A stretch of 64,000 nucleotides of DNA from positions 25,604,877-25,668,876 of the forward strand of contig JAPWDM010000005.1 of NCBI GenBank assembly GCA_035578155.1, read 5' to 3'. The notes below the pieces were generated by a model that saw only the letters and a list, made by a program, of their open reading frames with translations, did not search any database and had not been told where the DNA came from. Shown one piece after another: positions 35,015-43,199 of this stretch (positions are counted from its first letter, which is position 1; every line of letters begins with the position of its first letter). This stretch comes from Brachynemurus nebulosus. Its lineage: Eukaryota; Arthropoda; Insecta; Neuroptera; Myrmeleontidae. The position numbers were made by a program, and so were the translations under genes.

Positions 35015-38000
35015 AATTTTAGTGAATGGTATTTTTGGGCTCTAGGGACCTCAAAACAAATTTCTGCCATATTTTCGGGCTGAACTTCGACTATGGCTTA
35101 CACCATAATAGCTGAATTTCCAGAATTCTTTCTGGAAATTCGCTAAAATAAGGCAATTGAATATGTAGGACGAATACCACGAATTGAACCAAGTTTATTT
35201 AAAAATTTCAAACAAATTGACAAAAAAATGTTTCCTAAATAAGTCGCTTTTGTGGGAAAGGGATCGTCGTTTGCACAGATAGGTGGTTTCTTCCTTCCTT
35301 TTGTAGTAAGTCTGACTTATATGTATAGACCCATAGGAGCGGTTCGTTCATATAACGAGTAAAAAGTTGCAATTAACAATAGAGTTTTTGGTGTTTCATT
35401 TTAACACATGTTTCTTTGTAGAATTCTGAATTACTATTACTATTAAAAAAGTTATTTTTAATAGTTAAGTTTTTCGATCTCTTACTTTTAATAATCGATT
35501 CAAATGAGAAAAATCGAAAAAAGAATCGACTTTTTAAGCTTCGATTAATCGATTTTCGATTAATCGATTTAAAATCGACATCTCTAGTATGCATATTAGT
35601 TAATTTTTTTTTAAATCAAATGTTTTTTCTAGCTGATACAATTTTAGAATTTTGCAATCAAAAAATACCGACAAAATAATTGTGAAAATTCTTCAGTATG
35701 TTTATAGTTAAAACGGAAAATCATAACAAAGGAACGGAAACAATCACATATCCGTAGATGCGTAGAAAATAAATTTATTGTTTTTTGCCTTATTTGCGGC
35801 AATAAATTTAATCATCTGTCGATCGCTATTTAATGTATTTAACGCACTCCGTAATAGTAGACAATCCAGTTTTTAAATAACTCTATACATAGATAAGTAG
35901 AAAGACGCCTTAACAAAACAATATTTTGTCATTATTTATTGTATGTACTACCTACTACCCGTAATGCGGTTTTTGTAAACTGAAGTTATGTGAGCACATC
36001 CCGTCATCTATTACTATACTAAATAATATGATATGGTTTGTTGATTTTTATTCTGCAATCTAACGTTGTACTGACATAACTCTTGATAAAGGAGTTCAGA
36101 ACCACAGTTGGCATCCTGATAGAATTTCAATTCATTCTAATTAAACTGAAAAATATTCTGGGACTAGCAAATACTAAATTGGGGAGCAAGAATCAAAAAG
36201 AGGTTGAAAATTTACCCTTTAACTATATTTGTTAACAAAGATTGATCAAAAATAGCTCTAAATTCTTTCTGTTTCGGTCAAGACAGCTTGATTTTTTCCA
36301 GAACTACGCGTTCATGGAAAAGTAGCTTTTACCTACGTGATGTTTAAAGTAATGACATTTAGTTAAATTTTAAATAAATTTTCGCACGGGAACCAAATGT
36401 TTTCTCAAAATAAAAAATGTCTGTGTCTCTCGCCGTGGCCCCAACTATCTCTGTGCAAAATTTCAAGTCGATTGGTTAAGATGTTGAAAAGAAGACAAAC
36501 AACCAAACTCACTTTCATATTTACGATCAGTGTTGCCAGAAGGACTTCTTACATTTTACGTAACTTTGGATTAATCTACTAATTTTAGCCTAATTTATGT
36601 AACTTTTTGGAAAATTACATAGGTATTCTTTGTAATTTTCATATTTATATTGACATCCAGAAATTTATAACTTCCACTTATTTGTTTTCATTAATCATCA
36701 GCACCTAATAGAGATGGCGCCAGCAATAACAATCATAATAAACAAATTGTTAATTGAAAACGATAATTTGGATAGGTATAAAAAATAATCAGTTCCTGAC
36801 CTTTCAGTCAAAAAGTTACGTCTACCAGGGTCCGCTCTAGGGAGGAGGGGGTTGGTGGATTAACCCGGGCATTTGCCCGGGGCAGCAAATTTTAAGGGCG
36901 CCATTTCAGTAAAATTCAAGACAAAGAAGAGGAAGAGAAGACAGCATTTTTACAACTGACGGGCAAAAAAAAAGTCGCCGGGGCGGAATTTTTTCTATTT
37001 GCCCGGGGTGGCGTAAACGCTAGAGCGGGCGCTGCTACTACCAAGGCTACTACGTAACTTTCGTTTTAAATAAATAACTTTTTGGGCATGCCAATGTAAC
37101 TTTTAGCCCAACCACTGTTTACAATATGAGTTGATACCAACAGTAATATGACATCATGTTGTATAATTTTTAAAAATTATACCGTAACATAATTTTTAAA
37201 ATAAATATCTATTTACATTTGTACAGAGACCAAAACATTGTTCATCTTTTTTCGTATTAAATACGGTAATTATTAGACAGACAAAGTAAACAAATAATAT
37301 GTTAACTCTTCTTTTAATTTTTTTTAAATTGGGTAGGGTATTTATGTACGAACGCATACTTTTACACATATTTATCGGCCTATGAACGATTTCCTTAGCC
37401 TAATTTGAATATTGAAAACGGAAGTTGAAATATTTTTTAAATTTAGTTATATTTTGTATACACGACACAATCAAACGCATTGTTAGACACATGAAGCAGA
37501 ATATTTTTACTTTAACGATGCATAAATTCGGTGAGAGGCGAAAATTGGTGAAAAATTCAACAATTATTGTTTGCTCCCCAAAAAATATTCATGTAACTGT
37601 TCGAAATTTAAATTGAAAATGGCGTTGTTAATTGATTTCAATTGTTTTTTTTTTTTGTTACAGACCACCATAAAAGTGTACGCCAAATGTCTACGACCCG
37701 ATATCGAATACAAAACGTTGAGTATTACATTTCAAACCACATGCAAAGAAGTCGTCAGTACGCTACTAAATAAATACAAGATGCGCCATCGAGATCCACG
37801 CCTCTTCTACTTATCGATGGAAGTTACAGTACGAAAAGCGGGAGTTCGCACACAGTTGGCACTCGATGAGGACGCCCGACCGGCAGTTTTACAGTCTTGC
37901 CATCCGCGAGGAGACTCAAAGTAAGTTTTTGCATAGATACGTTTCTGGGCTAGGATACCACAGAAAAAAAAACAGTGAGCAAAGTGTAACTTCTGTACAC

Positions 38001-40445
38001 CATTCTCAAACAGAATTACTCACGCTACAGAAGTTTCACTTCAAAAATTCGTAACGCGAAAAATGTATTTGAAAAAAGAATGTAGCGAGATTCAGCTCAT
38101 TCAGTAACATATCATTATTGAGAGTTGTTGTTTTAGCGAATTTTCTAATTAAAGATTCAGCTATTACAGCTATTGCCATGGTGCGACTTGAGCCCGGGAC
38201 TATAACAAAAATTTGTTTTGAGGTCCCTAAAATATATATGTATGTATATTTATATGTCCGCCCGATAACTCTCAAACGAAATATCCTATTTTTATGAAAT
38301 TCTGTGCCACCAGGCACGTCCGATGCCCGGAACATGGTTTTTTGGGCATTTTTCGTAGAAACAGTAAGTTTTTTTGCCAAAAGTTCAAAAGTTTTTGCGA
38401 CATTTTTTTACACTATTGGAAAGAGGAGAAAAAATTACATAAAAAAGGTTCTTGAACTATTATTCCGTGTAAGAGTGTAAACTGGTTTCGGAGAAAAACT
38501 AATTTTTGTAAACGGAAATTCGCTGTTATGCAAGATGCTTTGACAAGGGTATTTTATAAATATTTTCTTTAATAATAAAATTAAATATACGTTTTACGTA
38601 CTGATGGAAATAGTTTTAGATGTATGTATATTGAACTATAAAACATAAATACAACATTTTCTTAACTTAAATTTGAAGATTTTTCTTTAGAATTTTCTTC
38701 GAAACAGAAATTCTAATCGAATTTTTACGTGTACAGATTCTCGCTACAAACTCGCCGTGGTGGATTAGTCAAAGTTTACGATTCAGCATTGATGAGCAAT
38801 TCGCAGTACAAGAGTCTTTTGATCAGCGCTCGAACCACTTCAGACGAATTAATCGCACTGTTGCTGAATTGTTACGGTAGCACGGAAAATGTTGAGCAGT
38901 TTTCATTGTATGAAGTCAGTAATGATCGAGAACAACAACGGAAATTACACCCGGACGACAGACCCCTGTTGGTGCAACAGTCATGGCAACTCCCGTGCCA
39001 TTTCCTCATCCGGCGAAATCCAGACTACCGGCCATTGAGTAGACGAAAGGTATAGTATTCAAAATTCTACCCTATTTATTTCCGATACCGTAAAATGGAA
39101 TGAATCGTATACCTTTTTTTACATATTAGATGATATAAAACAGATTAATTTTGGTTCCAATAGTTAACTTTTATTTTTGTCATTTTGAAAATTCATTTTC
39201 TTGTTGTATTAACCAGAAAATCCTAAAATATGGTCAATCGCTATTCACTCCGCACACTGAAAATTTTCACAAAACTGTCAAATCAGTTTACTAAATAGTA
39301 TTAGATATTAGTTGATAAATAAACCTTATTTTAAATTAAGATACCAGATTGTACATTAAAATAAAAAAAGAATGGCAGACAATACAAAATTATTAGGATG
39401 TAGGAAATAAAAACATCTTTAAAATAAAACTCTAGCCATAATGAAGTAAGTAAATTCAAAAAATATAAATTTTGAATTATAATGATTAAAACTTTGGCCA
39501 GCCCTGCTGCATCAAATTTTATTCATCCCTCATTTGTGTCTGTTAATCTTTTTCTGTCTTTGTTGACGTCATAAGCATATTTATTCATCCCTGTTTTCGT
39601 ATCTATTCACCCACCTATTCACCCCATTCATATTTCAAATTGGCGTAGATTATCAGTTTAAATAACTACTTATATCGAATATTTGTAAAAATTAACATAA
39701 TTTTGTACATTTTTTTAAAAATATTAATATAGAGGAACTAAGATAAAATTTGCCATTTCTTCTATTTTTGCTACCTTTCTAAACATAATCACAATTTAAT
39801 CAAATTATGAAAAAACTTAACCTAGCTTAATTTTTGTACTATTTGACTACGAACTTCTCACATATAATTTTTTTCATAATCTTACCAGTTTGAACAATCA
39901 TTTTAATTAATTTATTATTATTTATCAATAGTAACTTAGGATAAACTCAAATAGAACTACAAACTAATATCTACCCGAGTCACGAGAAAGATTTTTTGTT
40001 ATTTACCACTTCAGCGTTGTACATTCCTTTTTACGGTACCTTTTAAAATCCCATATTTTAAAAAAATTACAGAATAAATTTTTATAATGTTTAGTTTCAG
40101 TTCAACTGGACGCCCGAACTGTCATCATCCGTACAATCGAGTCCATCAAAATCACAACAGTCACAACAAGTTTCAACATCAAAATTGACACCGATATCTT
40201 TACCGCCAATCCCGCCAAAAAAAGAAGAAGATAGTGAGAAAAAATATACCAGCAAAAGTCAACCCGCTACACCAAAAACATCGGCGAAGCCATTAATACC
40301 ACCGCTAAATCCACTTCGAAAACAATCCACATTTCCAGCATCCAATGGATCTACGACAAAACTCTCCGAATTTCCTTCATCGTCTTCAATGAAACTCTTA
40401 AATAAGCCCTCGTACGCCGATTACGAGAATTGTTTCTATATATAA
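9281..40445 (+). CDS. rau: Rau-like protein with two Ras-association domains (multi-exon gene)
   Basis: Coding exons I can support are 9281-9427, 25515-25620, 37664-37920, 38737-39049 and 40101-40445. The protein has a Ser-rich N-terminus, then two successive ubiquitin-like RA modules. The first starts TTIKVYAKCLRPDIEYKT and the second starts with FSLQTRRGGLVKVYDS and contains HPDDRPLLVQQSW. The C-terminus is a Pro/Ser/Lys-rich tail ending DYENCFYI. Two tandem RA domains in a small protein without enzymatic domains match Drosophila Rau, a Ras-GTP-binding positive-feedback factor of EGFR/FGFR signalling in glia and eye. That role is known for the fly protein and inferred here. Joining 9281-9427 directly to 37664 keeps frame and gives about 353 residues. 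Including exon 25515-25620 needs a further, unseen exon or an alternative start. Other tandem RA families such as afadin carry additional large domains that are absent here. Confidence 0.72.
10130..10630. repeat. Direct repeat pair, 307-bp period, with TGACGTCA
   Basis: Segments at about 10140-10320 and 10445-10630 share the order CAATTTTC(A/T)A(C/G)TAAT, then AAAAGAA, CAAATTTC(A/T)A, and ATGATGACGTCATTAAGTT. The TGACGTCA palindromes are at 10298-10305 and 10605-10612, 307 bp apart. The same GATGACGTCATTAAGTT end occurs near 2554, so this is a dispersed family present here as a tandem pair. Confidence 0.65.
11127..11558. mobile_element. PIF/Harbinger-like MITE, copy 2
   Basis: The element starts GGCCGGGCGCACATTGAGAC and ends CTCAATGTGCGCCTGGCC, flanked on both sides by TAA (11124-11126 and 11559-11561). 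Internal sequence is closely similar to 5849-6212, including the TTCTCGAGTTTTAGTTG block and the GAAATTGAAGAAATTGAAGA-type run. It has no transposase. Confidence 0.82.
13021..13600. mobile_element. Fragment of the ATCCTGCGTAAC fold-back family
   Basis: It opens with CAGCATCCTGCGTAACGTAG and carries two internal versions of a TTTTCTC(C/G)AAAAC...TTTTTTTGGTCTTTT block, about 120 bp apart. The same phrases appear at 22150-22215, 32171-32661, 34672-35120 and 38150-38555. The boundaries are approximate. Confidence 0.5.
15271..16104. mobile_element. Element with CTACACGGAGAGAAAA termini (834 bp)
   Basis: The left end CTACACGGAGAGAAAAATCA is mirrored at the right by ATTTTCTCTCTGTGTAG. The right inner part, TACCGTACAAAATTGAATAT followed by ACGTCGATTGTAGTACTGAG, matches the 222-bp palindromic MITE at 60702-60923. 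The interior has a + strand reading stretch at about 15470-15700 (for example KMSDLFRPLILYDPY) interrupted by a stop, which may be a coding relic. The superfamily is undetermined. Confidence 0.6.
18801..18956. mobile_element. Short Harbinger-like MITE, 33-bp TIRs, TTA duplication
   Basis: The left TIR 18801-18833 begins AGGAGTCTCCACATTCTCGC. The right TIR 18924-18956 is its exact reverse complement. TTA is present on both sides (18798-18800 and 18957-18959). At 156 bp it is non-autonomous. An ORF running across it is accidental. Confidence 0.85.
20736..21032. repeat. Imperfect direct repeat, period 168 bp
   Basis: The word order GCAATTCTTTAA, TTCTTGTAG, GGAAT(C/T)ATT, ATTAATTGGAA, TAATATGAA(A/G)TGTCATTT is found starting at 20736 and again at 20904. 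The two copies differ at many positions, so the duplication is old. Confidence 0.7.
21178..21202 (+). repeat. G-run, G-quadruplex-capable
   Basis: Fifteen consecutive G followed by TGGGAGGGGG, isolated in AT-rich intron sequence. The density of G tracts could support a quadruplex on the + strand. The exact length of the homopolymer may be affected by sequencing error. Confidence 0.8.
24531..24984. mobile_element. MITE with GGCCCGATTTACATT termini
   Basis: The left end GGCCCGATTTACATTGACGC and right end GCGTTAATGTAAATCGGGCC form a TIR of about 29 bp with one mismatch. TA flanks both sides, compatible with a TA target duplication. The body has many gradient-like words such as GGAGCGATATCAGACTTG. 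A decayed inverted relative occupies about 950-1410. Confidence 0.75.
25515..25620 (+). CDS. rau: rau-like internal (or alternative first) exon
   Basis: A 106-nt exon bordered by ATATAG|GGGC and AAG|GTGATA. Read with one leading base left over, it encodes GETNAATSNRMQMHVVQQLL and continues ARGLLPWRQETAVCK. It ends in phase 0, exactly matching the phase-0 acceptor at 37664, so it reads straight into TTIKVYAKC of the first RA domain. A stop codon (TGA 25507-25509) closes the frame just upstream, which confirms the acceptor position. It needs two bases from a previous exon. The 9281 exon ends in phase 0 and cannot supply them. The alternative is translation from ATG 25546. I did not find the missing exon. 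Confidence 0.6.
27373..28296. mobile_element. piggyBac-like non-autonomous element
   Basis: It begins TTAACCCTAGAACGAGAAAC and ends at another TTAA (28293-28296). TTAA plus CCCTAGA is the hallmark of piggyBac ends. Just inside both ends lies an inverted motif: ACCGGGGTAGATATCTACCC on the left and GGGGTAAATATATACCCCGG on the right. The extreme right end is less canonical, so that boundary is less sure. It carries no transposase ORF. Confidence 0.62.
29110..29521. mobile_element. 412-bp palindromic element
   Basis: The two arms start CAGCCATTCTTTTGTTACGT and end in the reverse complement, AACAAAAGAATGGCTG. The arms of roughly 180 bp match with few differences. Each contains TTGTTACGTACGTGACATTT-type ACGTACGT words. 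A centre near 29300 carries two further GT(C/T)ACGT(A/C)CGTAACA motifs. A partial end (CAGCCATTCTTTTTAAACGT) lies upstream at about 28946. I see no clear target duplication. Confidence 0.75.
31171..31348. mobile_element. hAT-type MITE with perfect 8-bp target duplication
   Basis: The left terminus is CAGAGGCGTAGCGACGGGGG and the right terminus is TTCACTACGCCACTG, giving inverted CAGAGGCGTAG/CTACGCCACTG ends. AGCAGGAG is duplicated precisely on both sides (31163-31170 and 31349-31356). Eight-base duplications and CAG...CTG ends define hAT. It is 178 bp, non-autonomous and GC-rich relative to its context. Confidence 0.92.
32171..32661. mobile_element. 491-bp inverted duplication of the CAGGGGTATTT family
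   Basis: The arms run AAATACCCCTGTCGCAGCAT inward, and the right arm ends GATGCTGCGACAGGGGTATTT. Near the centre the two arms meet around ATATATATGTTTACTAAGTG, flanked by CGATAACTCAAGAACGAAAC and its inverse. Each arm of about 225 bp resembles the single-arm copy at 38254-38555, so this locus is a head-to-head duplication of that unit. Confidence 0.8.
33611..34300. mobile_element. hAT element, non-autonomous, 690 bp
   Basis: The ends are CAGGGCTGGGAACTATTT and its counterpart CCATTTTTCCCAGCCCTG. The octamer ATTTTTCT is duplicated exactly on both sides (33603-33610 and 34301-34308). Both subterminal regions are packed with CATTTTAAAT/ATTTAAAATG words. Such repeated subterminal motifs are known as transposase-binding clusters in hAT elements. 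It has no transposase ORF. Confidence 0.92.
34672..35120 (-). mobile_element. Fold-back family copy, reverse orientation
   Basis: Read in reverse complement, this matches 38150-38555. Shared phrases include AAATTTGTTTTGAGGTCCCT, the TATATAT tract, the GAAAAACT...TTTACACCATTG block and the AAAAAGGTT(C/T)T(T/G)GAACTATTATTC stretch. Confidence 0.6.
36400..36545 (+). mobile_element. RTE-type LINE 3' tail fragment (probable)
   Basis: The order AAAATAAAAAATGTCTGTGT, CAACTATCTCTGTGCAAAAT, TTCAAGTCGATTGGTTAAGA and GACAAACAACCAAACTCACT, then a 'TTTCATATTTA' ending, resembles the conserved 3' tail seen on RTE-type LINEs and derived SINEs in arthropods. It has no reverse transcriptase. The assignment is from memory of the tail pattern. 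Confidence 0.45.
36826..37034. mobile_element. GC-rich insert with inverted CTCTAG/CTAGAG termini
   Basis: The left end CAGGGTCCGCTCTAG and right end CGCTAGAGCGGGCGCTG are imperfect inverted repeats with CAG...CTG tips like hAT elements. I found no matching 8-bp target duplication. The interior contains CCCGGGCATTTGCCCGGGGC and a second TTTGCCCGGGG, a subterminal inverted motif. Confidence 0.5.
37664..37920 (+). CDS. rau: rau-like exon: first Ras-association domain
   Basis: The acceptor is TTTTTTTTGTTACAG|ACCACC and the donor is TCAAA|GTAAGT, phase 2. The encoded residues TTIKVYAKCLRPDIEYKT through LQSCHPRGDS form a compact ubiquitin-like RA module: two opening beta strands, a helix around TCKEVVSTLLNKYKM, and a basic RHRDPRLFYLSME strand pair. 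RA domains of this type bind GTP-loaded Ras/Rap through the basic first strands. Confidence 0.88.
38150..38555 (+). mobile_element. Single-arm copy of the fold-back family
   Basis: It lies inside the intron between the two RA exons. It runs from ATTCAGCTATTACAGCTATT through GTTTTGAGGTCCCTAAAATA, a TATGTATATTTATATG tract and GTCCGCCCGATAACTCTCAA to a terminal ATGCTTTGACAAGGGTATTT. It is related to 34672-35120 (inverted) and to each arm of 32171-32661. Confidence 0.6.
38737..39049 (+). CDS. rau: rau-like exon: second Ras-association domain
   Basis: The acceptor GTGTACAG|ATTCTC supplies the last base of a Lys codon. The donor is GAAAG|GTATAG, phase 0. The exon encodes FSLQTRRGGLVKVYDSALMS, then a helix-like ARTTSDELIALLLNCYGS, the HPDDRPLLVQQSW turn, and CHFLIRRNPDYRPLSRRK. 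The typical RA order (strand, strand, helix, strand with a 'DDRPL' loop, LIRR strand) is complete. Confidence 0.88.
39086..40038. mobile_element. TACCGTAAAA-ended element filling a rau-like intron
   Basis: It starts TACCGTAAAATGGAATGAAT and ends TTTTTACGGTA. TA tips suggest a mariner-type duplication. Internal words CTATTCACCCACCTATTCAC and TTTGTCTGTTAATC-like blocks align with those of 54154-55128 in the same order. It occupies all but about 98 bp of the intron 39050-40100. Confidence 0.75.
40101..40445 (+). CDS. rau: rau-like last exon: Pro/Ser-rich tail
   Basis: The acceptor is TTAGTTTCAG|TTCAAC, phase 0. It encodes 114 residues starting FNWTPELSSSVQSSPS, rich in Ser, Gln, Pro and Lys, with SLPPIPPKK and PLIPPLNPLRK stretches that could serve as SH3 ligands. 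The end DYENCFYI is followed by TAA. The tail contains no folded domain. A poly(A) signal AATAAA at 40964-40969 lies 519 bases after the stop. Confidence 0.8.
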   Translation, partial: FNWTPELSSSVQSSPSKSQQSQQVSTSKLTPISLPPIPPKKEEDSEKKYTSKSQPATPKTSAKPLIPPLNPLRKQSTFPASNGSTTKLSEFPSSSSMKLLNKPSYADYENCFYI

Positions 40446-40963
40446 ATGTATTCATTTTTACAGAGTGAGTCAATATCAGTAATGTGGGAAAATTATTTCA
40501 AGTTATGTTGTGAGGTTCTTTAAAAAAATGTTCCTGATTGTATTCTTTCTTGAACAAAAACTCTGTAATCCATTCTTATGTACTAAATAGCATGTATTTT
40601 ACTTCAAGAAAATGTATGTATTTATTTCTAAAGTACAAATAATATTCAAATTTTCACTTTCGATGATTCAGAATCATCATTTCTAATTTATTAATTAAAT
40701 TGATTGTCGCAAACCAAAGTTTATAATTAATATATGTATGTTATTAATCTATAAATTATTTATTTAAACAAATTAATATAACAAAAAATTGATGCAGCTT
40801 CGTTTAATATTTTATAGATGGCAGCATAGAAAAAAATCAGTAAAGATCGGATTATAAGGGCATTGAACTTTTAATTCGGCCTCTAGTTAGTAGTGTATCC
40901 AAAATGTTGTACTCTTTGTGCAATTCTTCAAATTTGTGTACTGATTCAAAAAATGTATTAATT

Positions 40964-40969
40964 AATAAA
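40964..40969 (+). terminator. Candidate poly(A) signal of the rau-like gene
   Basis: Canonical AATAAA followed by a GT-rich stretch (GTGAAACTGTGCTTTTTTGG), in the right place after the last exon. It is AT-rich sequence, so chance occurrence is possible. Confidence 0.4.
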
Positions 40970-41218
40970 TGTGAAACTGTGCTTTTTTGGTAAACCCAAG
41001 TGATGGTTTATCGTAATTTTTTTTTATTAATTGCTAATTTTATTGCGTTGTATATATATTTTTTTACAGAATTTTCATATTGTCATGTCATTCTCATTTT
41101 AGTACCAAAGATTTGTTCGTATGTGTATGTATATTTATTGTAAATATCAAAATAATATAATAATAATTCATTGATTAAACAAAAAATCTTGTTTTTTCTT
41201 TTTCCCTATCGTTTTCAG

Positions 41219-41263
41219 ATGAAATAAGTACACATGAAAGATGAAACGATGCCAAATTTTGAG
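41219..41263 (+). other. Exon-like 45-nt segment between rau and ASCC1
   Basis: It is bordered by a strong acceptor (CTTTTTCCCTATCGTTTTCAG) and a strong donor (GAG|GTAAGTA). It cannot be an internal coding exon because all three frames have stops, unless translation starts at ATG 41234 (MKDETMPNFE). A possible partner acceptor at 41507-41508 would extend that to RTFDKKDGEP and a stop. It may be a 5' leader exon of ASCC1 carrying a 20-codon upstream ORF. Confidence 0.35.
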
Positions 41264-41822
41264 GTAAGTATTTTATTCAAATAACAAAACAAACTTAAAC
41301 CGATTTCTGCCTTGGCTGGTAGATTTTAACTCATTTTATCCCGCACTGATTTATACTTAAATTTTGATAAAATTTTATGAAAAAATTGGTGTATATAAAA
41401 ACTGGCGAGAAATTTGAAATAAATTTTTCAGAACCAAAGTGAATAAGGTTATACATAGAAAACAAAATAAAAAAGTGTTAATTTAATTTATTTTCAATTT
41501 ATTTTAAGCGAACCTTTGATAAAAAAGACGGCGAACCGTAAAAAACCATGTCCTGACTCTATTATAGGGACTCTAAAAGCTCTAAAATATTTGTTCTGCT
41601 AGTACCACCTACACGCATAATATGGTACTAAAATATTTATACATAGTACTTAAAATGGTTTGATTCTTTGCGGAAAGACTATAGAGAAAGTACTTAGGAC
41701 CATAGAGATGTACTTACGACAAACGAGCATTCAAATGAAATGTCAAAAAACGCAAAAAAAAAAACATGAAGGAAACTGTCAAAATCACATGAATAGATAG
41801 GTTATTTCAAAATTTTTGGAAT

Positions 41823-43127
41823 ATGGACGAAATATTTGACCAGGTATTAGAATATGAAACTTTGGATGTAGAAGATGAAGACCTATGCGTCCGGTTTCGG
41901 TTAATTCCACGTCCAGAACGAAATAAAACTGAAGAATCTACGGTGTCTTCACGATACGATGTTGAAGATATTTGGGATGATATTTGTGACGACGAAGATG
42001 TTAACATAAGAGATGAACCAGATGGGACATTTTCACTGGAACTTAGAGTTCCAAAGTAATATTTATTCATTTTATTTTGAAATTCAGTATTTTGGAAATT
42101 TATTTTTTGGTTATAGAATGTTACATGGTAGTATAATCGGCTTTAAGGGAGCCGTGAAACGGAAACTGGAATTAGATACAGAAGCTAAAATATTTGTTCC
42201 GAACAAAACCGACCTAGAAGGAGCGGTAGTTATTACAGGTCCTACGCCAAGTTCAATAATCAAATGTAAACAACGGATTGATATGATCTTACTTGATGCG
42301 AGAATGAAACAGCCATTCACTCATTTCATTTCAATTCCAATGACGAGTGAGAATATTCGAAATAATTTTCTAAAATTCAAAGTCAGTTCTTGCAATTTTC
42401 AGCCGAGAGTTCAGTTTATTTAAATCTATTTTGTACGTTTAGGATGAAGTTTTACACTTAGGTCAATTACGAGGGGTTGATGAGTCAATATTTCAAAATC
42501 CTTATAAACTTCATTTAACAATTGGCACATTAGTCCTTGCCAGCAATGAAGAAATTTTAGAAGCCTCGAATTTACTACTAAAATTAAAATTAGAAATCAC
42601 AGATGCGTTAATTGAAAATTTAGGTCCGTTAAATATTCGTTTACGAGGTCTCGAGTACATGAACGATGATCCCACAGAAGTTGATGTACTCTATGGTAAA
42701 GTTGAAATCGAGAATGATGATAATTTTCTTCTTCAACGAATTAGTGATGAATTAGTTGAATATTTTGTCGATGAAGGTTAATATTCAATTTTTGGTATCA
42801 AAGTGCCATCTGTTATATTTTTTTAAAATTATTCCAGGATTAATGTTTAAAAAATATGACCGCGTAAAACTACATGTCACTCTGATGAACACATTATTCC
42901 GAAAAGACAAAGAAGGCGTTAAAATCAATATGGAAAATGATTACGATAAAGAGTTACATAAAGAACGTGAGACATTCGATGCCCAGAAGATTCTAGAAGC
43001 GTTCGAGGATTATGATTTTGGAATCCAAGAATTCCGTGAACTACATATAAGTATCCGAAAATCGACTGCTGTTAAAAGTGGTTATTATAAACCGGCATAT
43101 GTTCAAAAATTATTCCCAGAAAAATAA
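41823..43127 (+). CDS. ASCC1: Activating signal cointegrator 1 complex subunit 1 (ASCC1) homologue
   Basis: Exons are 41823-42055, 42117-42381, 42443-42776 and 42838-43127, with short introns and consistent phases. The total is about 373 residues, close to the human protein. Residues 1-77 are an acidic N-terminal region (CDDEDVNIRDEPD). The next segment is a KH domain with the GxxG loop in SIIGFKGAVKRKLE. After KQPFTHF comes a 2H phosphoesterase-like (AKAP7-type) fold with both H-x-T motifs: KLHLTIG at about 190-192 and KLHVTLM at about 290-292. The diagnostic GLEYMNDDP...VDVLY block is also present. ASCC1 is a nuclear partner of the ASCC3 helicase and ALKBH3 in alkylation repair and transcription. 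That role is known for human ASCC1 and inferred here. The donor after exon 2 (AAA|GTCAGT) is weak but keeps frame. Confidence 0.93.
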
Positions 43128-43169
43128 ATATTTAAAATTTTTTAACTATCTTATATTTACCTAATGATA

Positions 43170-43175
43170 AATAAA
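43170..43175 (+). terminator. ASCC1 poly(A) signal
   Basis: AATAAA 43 bases after the ASCC1 stop, followed by ACATTGCAAAAATACTGCTT and T-rich sequence. It gives a very short 3' UTR. Confidence 0.6.
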
Positions 43176-43199
43176 ACATTGCAAAAATACTGCTTTTAT

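Larger units (their letters stand above)
25621..37663 (+). other. Second giant rau-like intron: repeats only
   Basis: About 12 kb holding a piggyBac-like element (27373-28296), a 412-bp palindrome (29110-29521), hAT elements (31171-31348, 33611-34300), a 491-bp inverted duplication (32171-32661), ATCGAT-rich tracts (31890-32010, 35480-35590), an RTE-like tail (36400-36545) and a CAG...CTG bounded GC-rich insert (36826-37034). A minus-strand start-exon-like segment is at 33491-33515. Confidence 0.7.
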
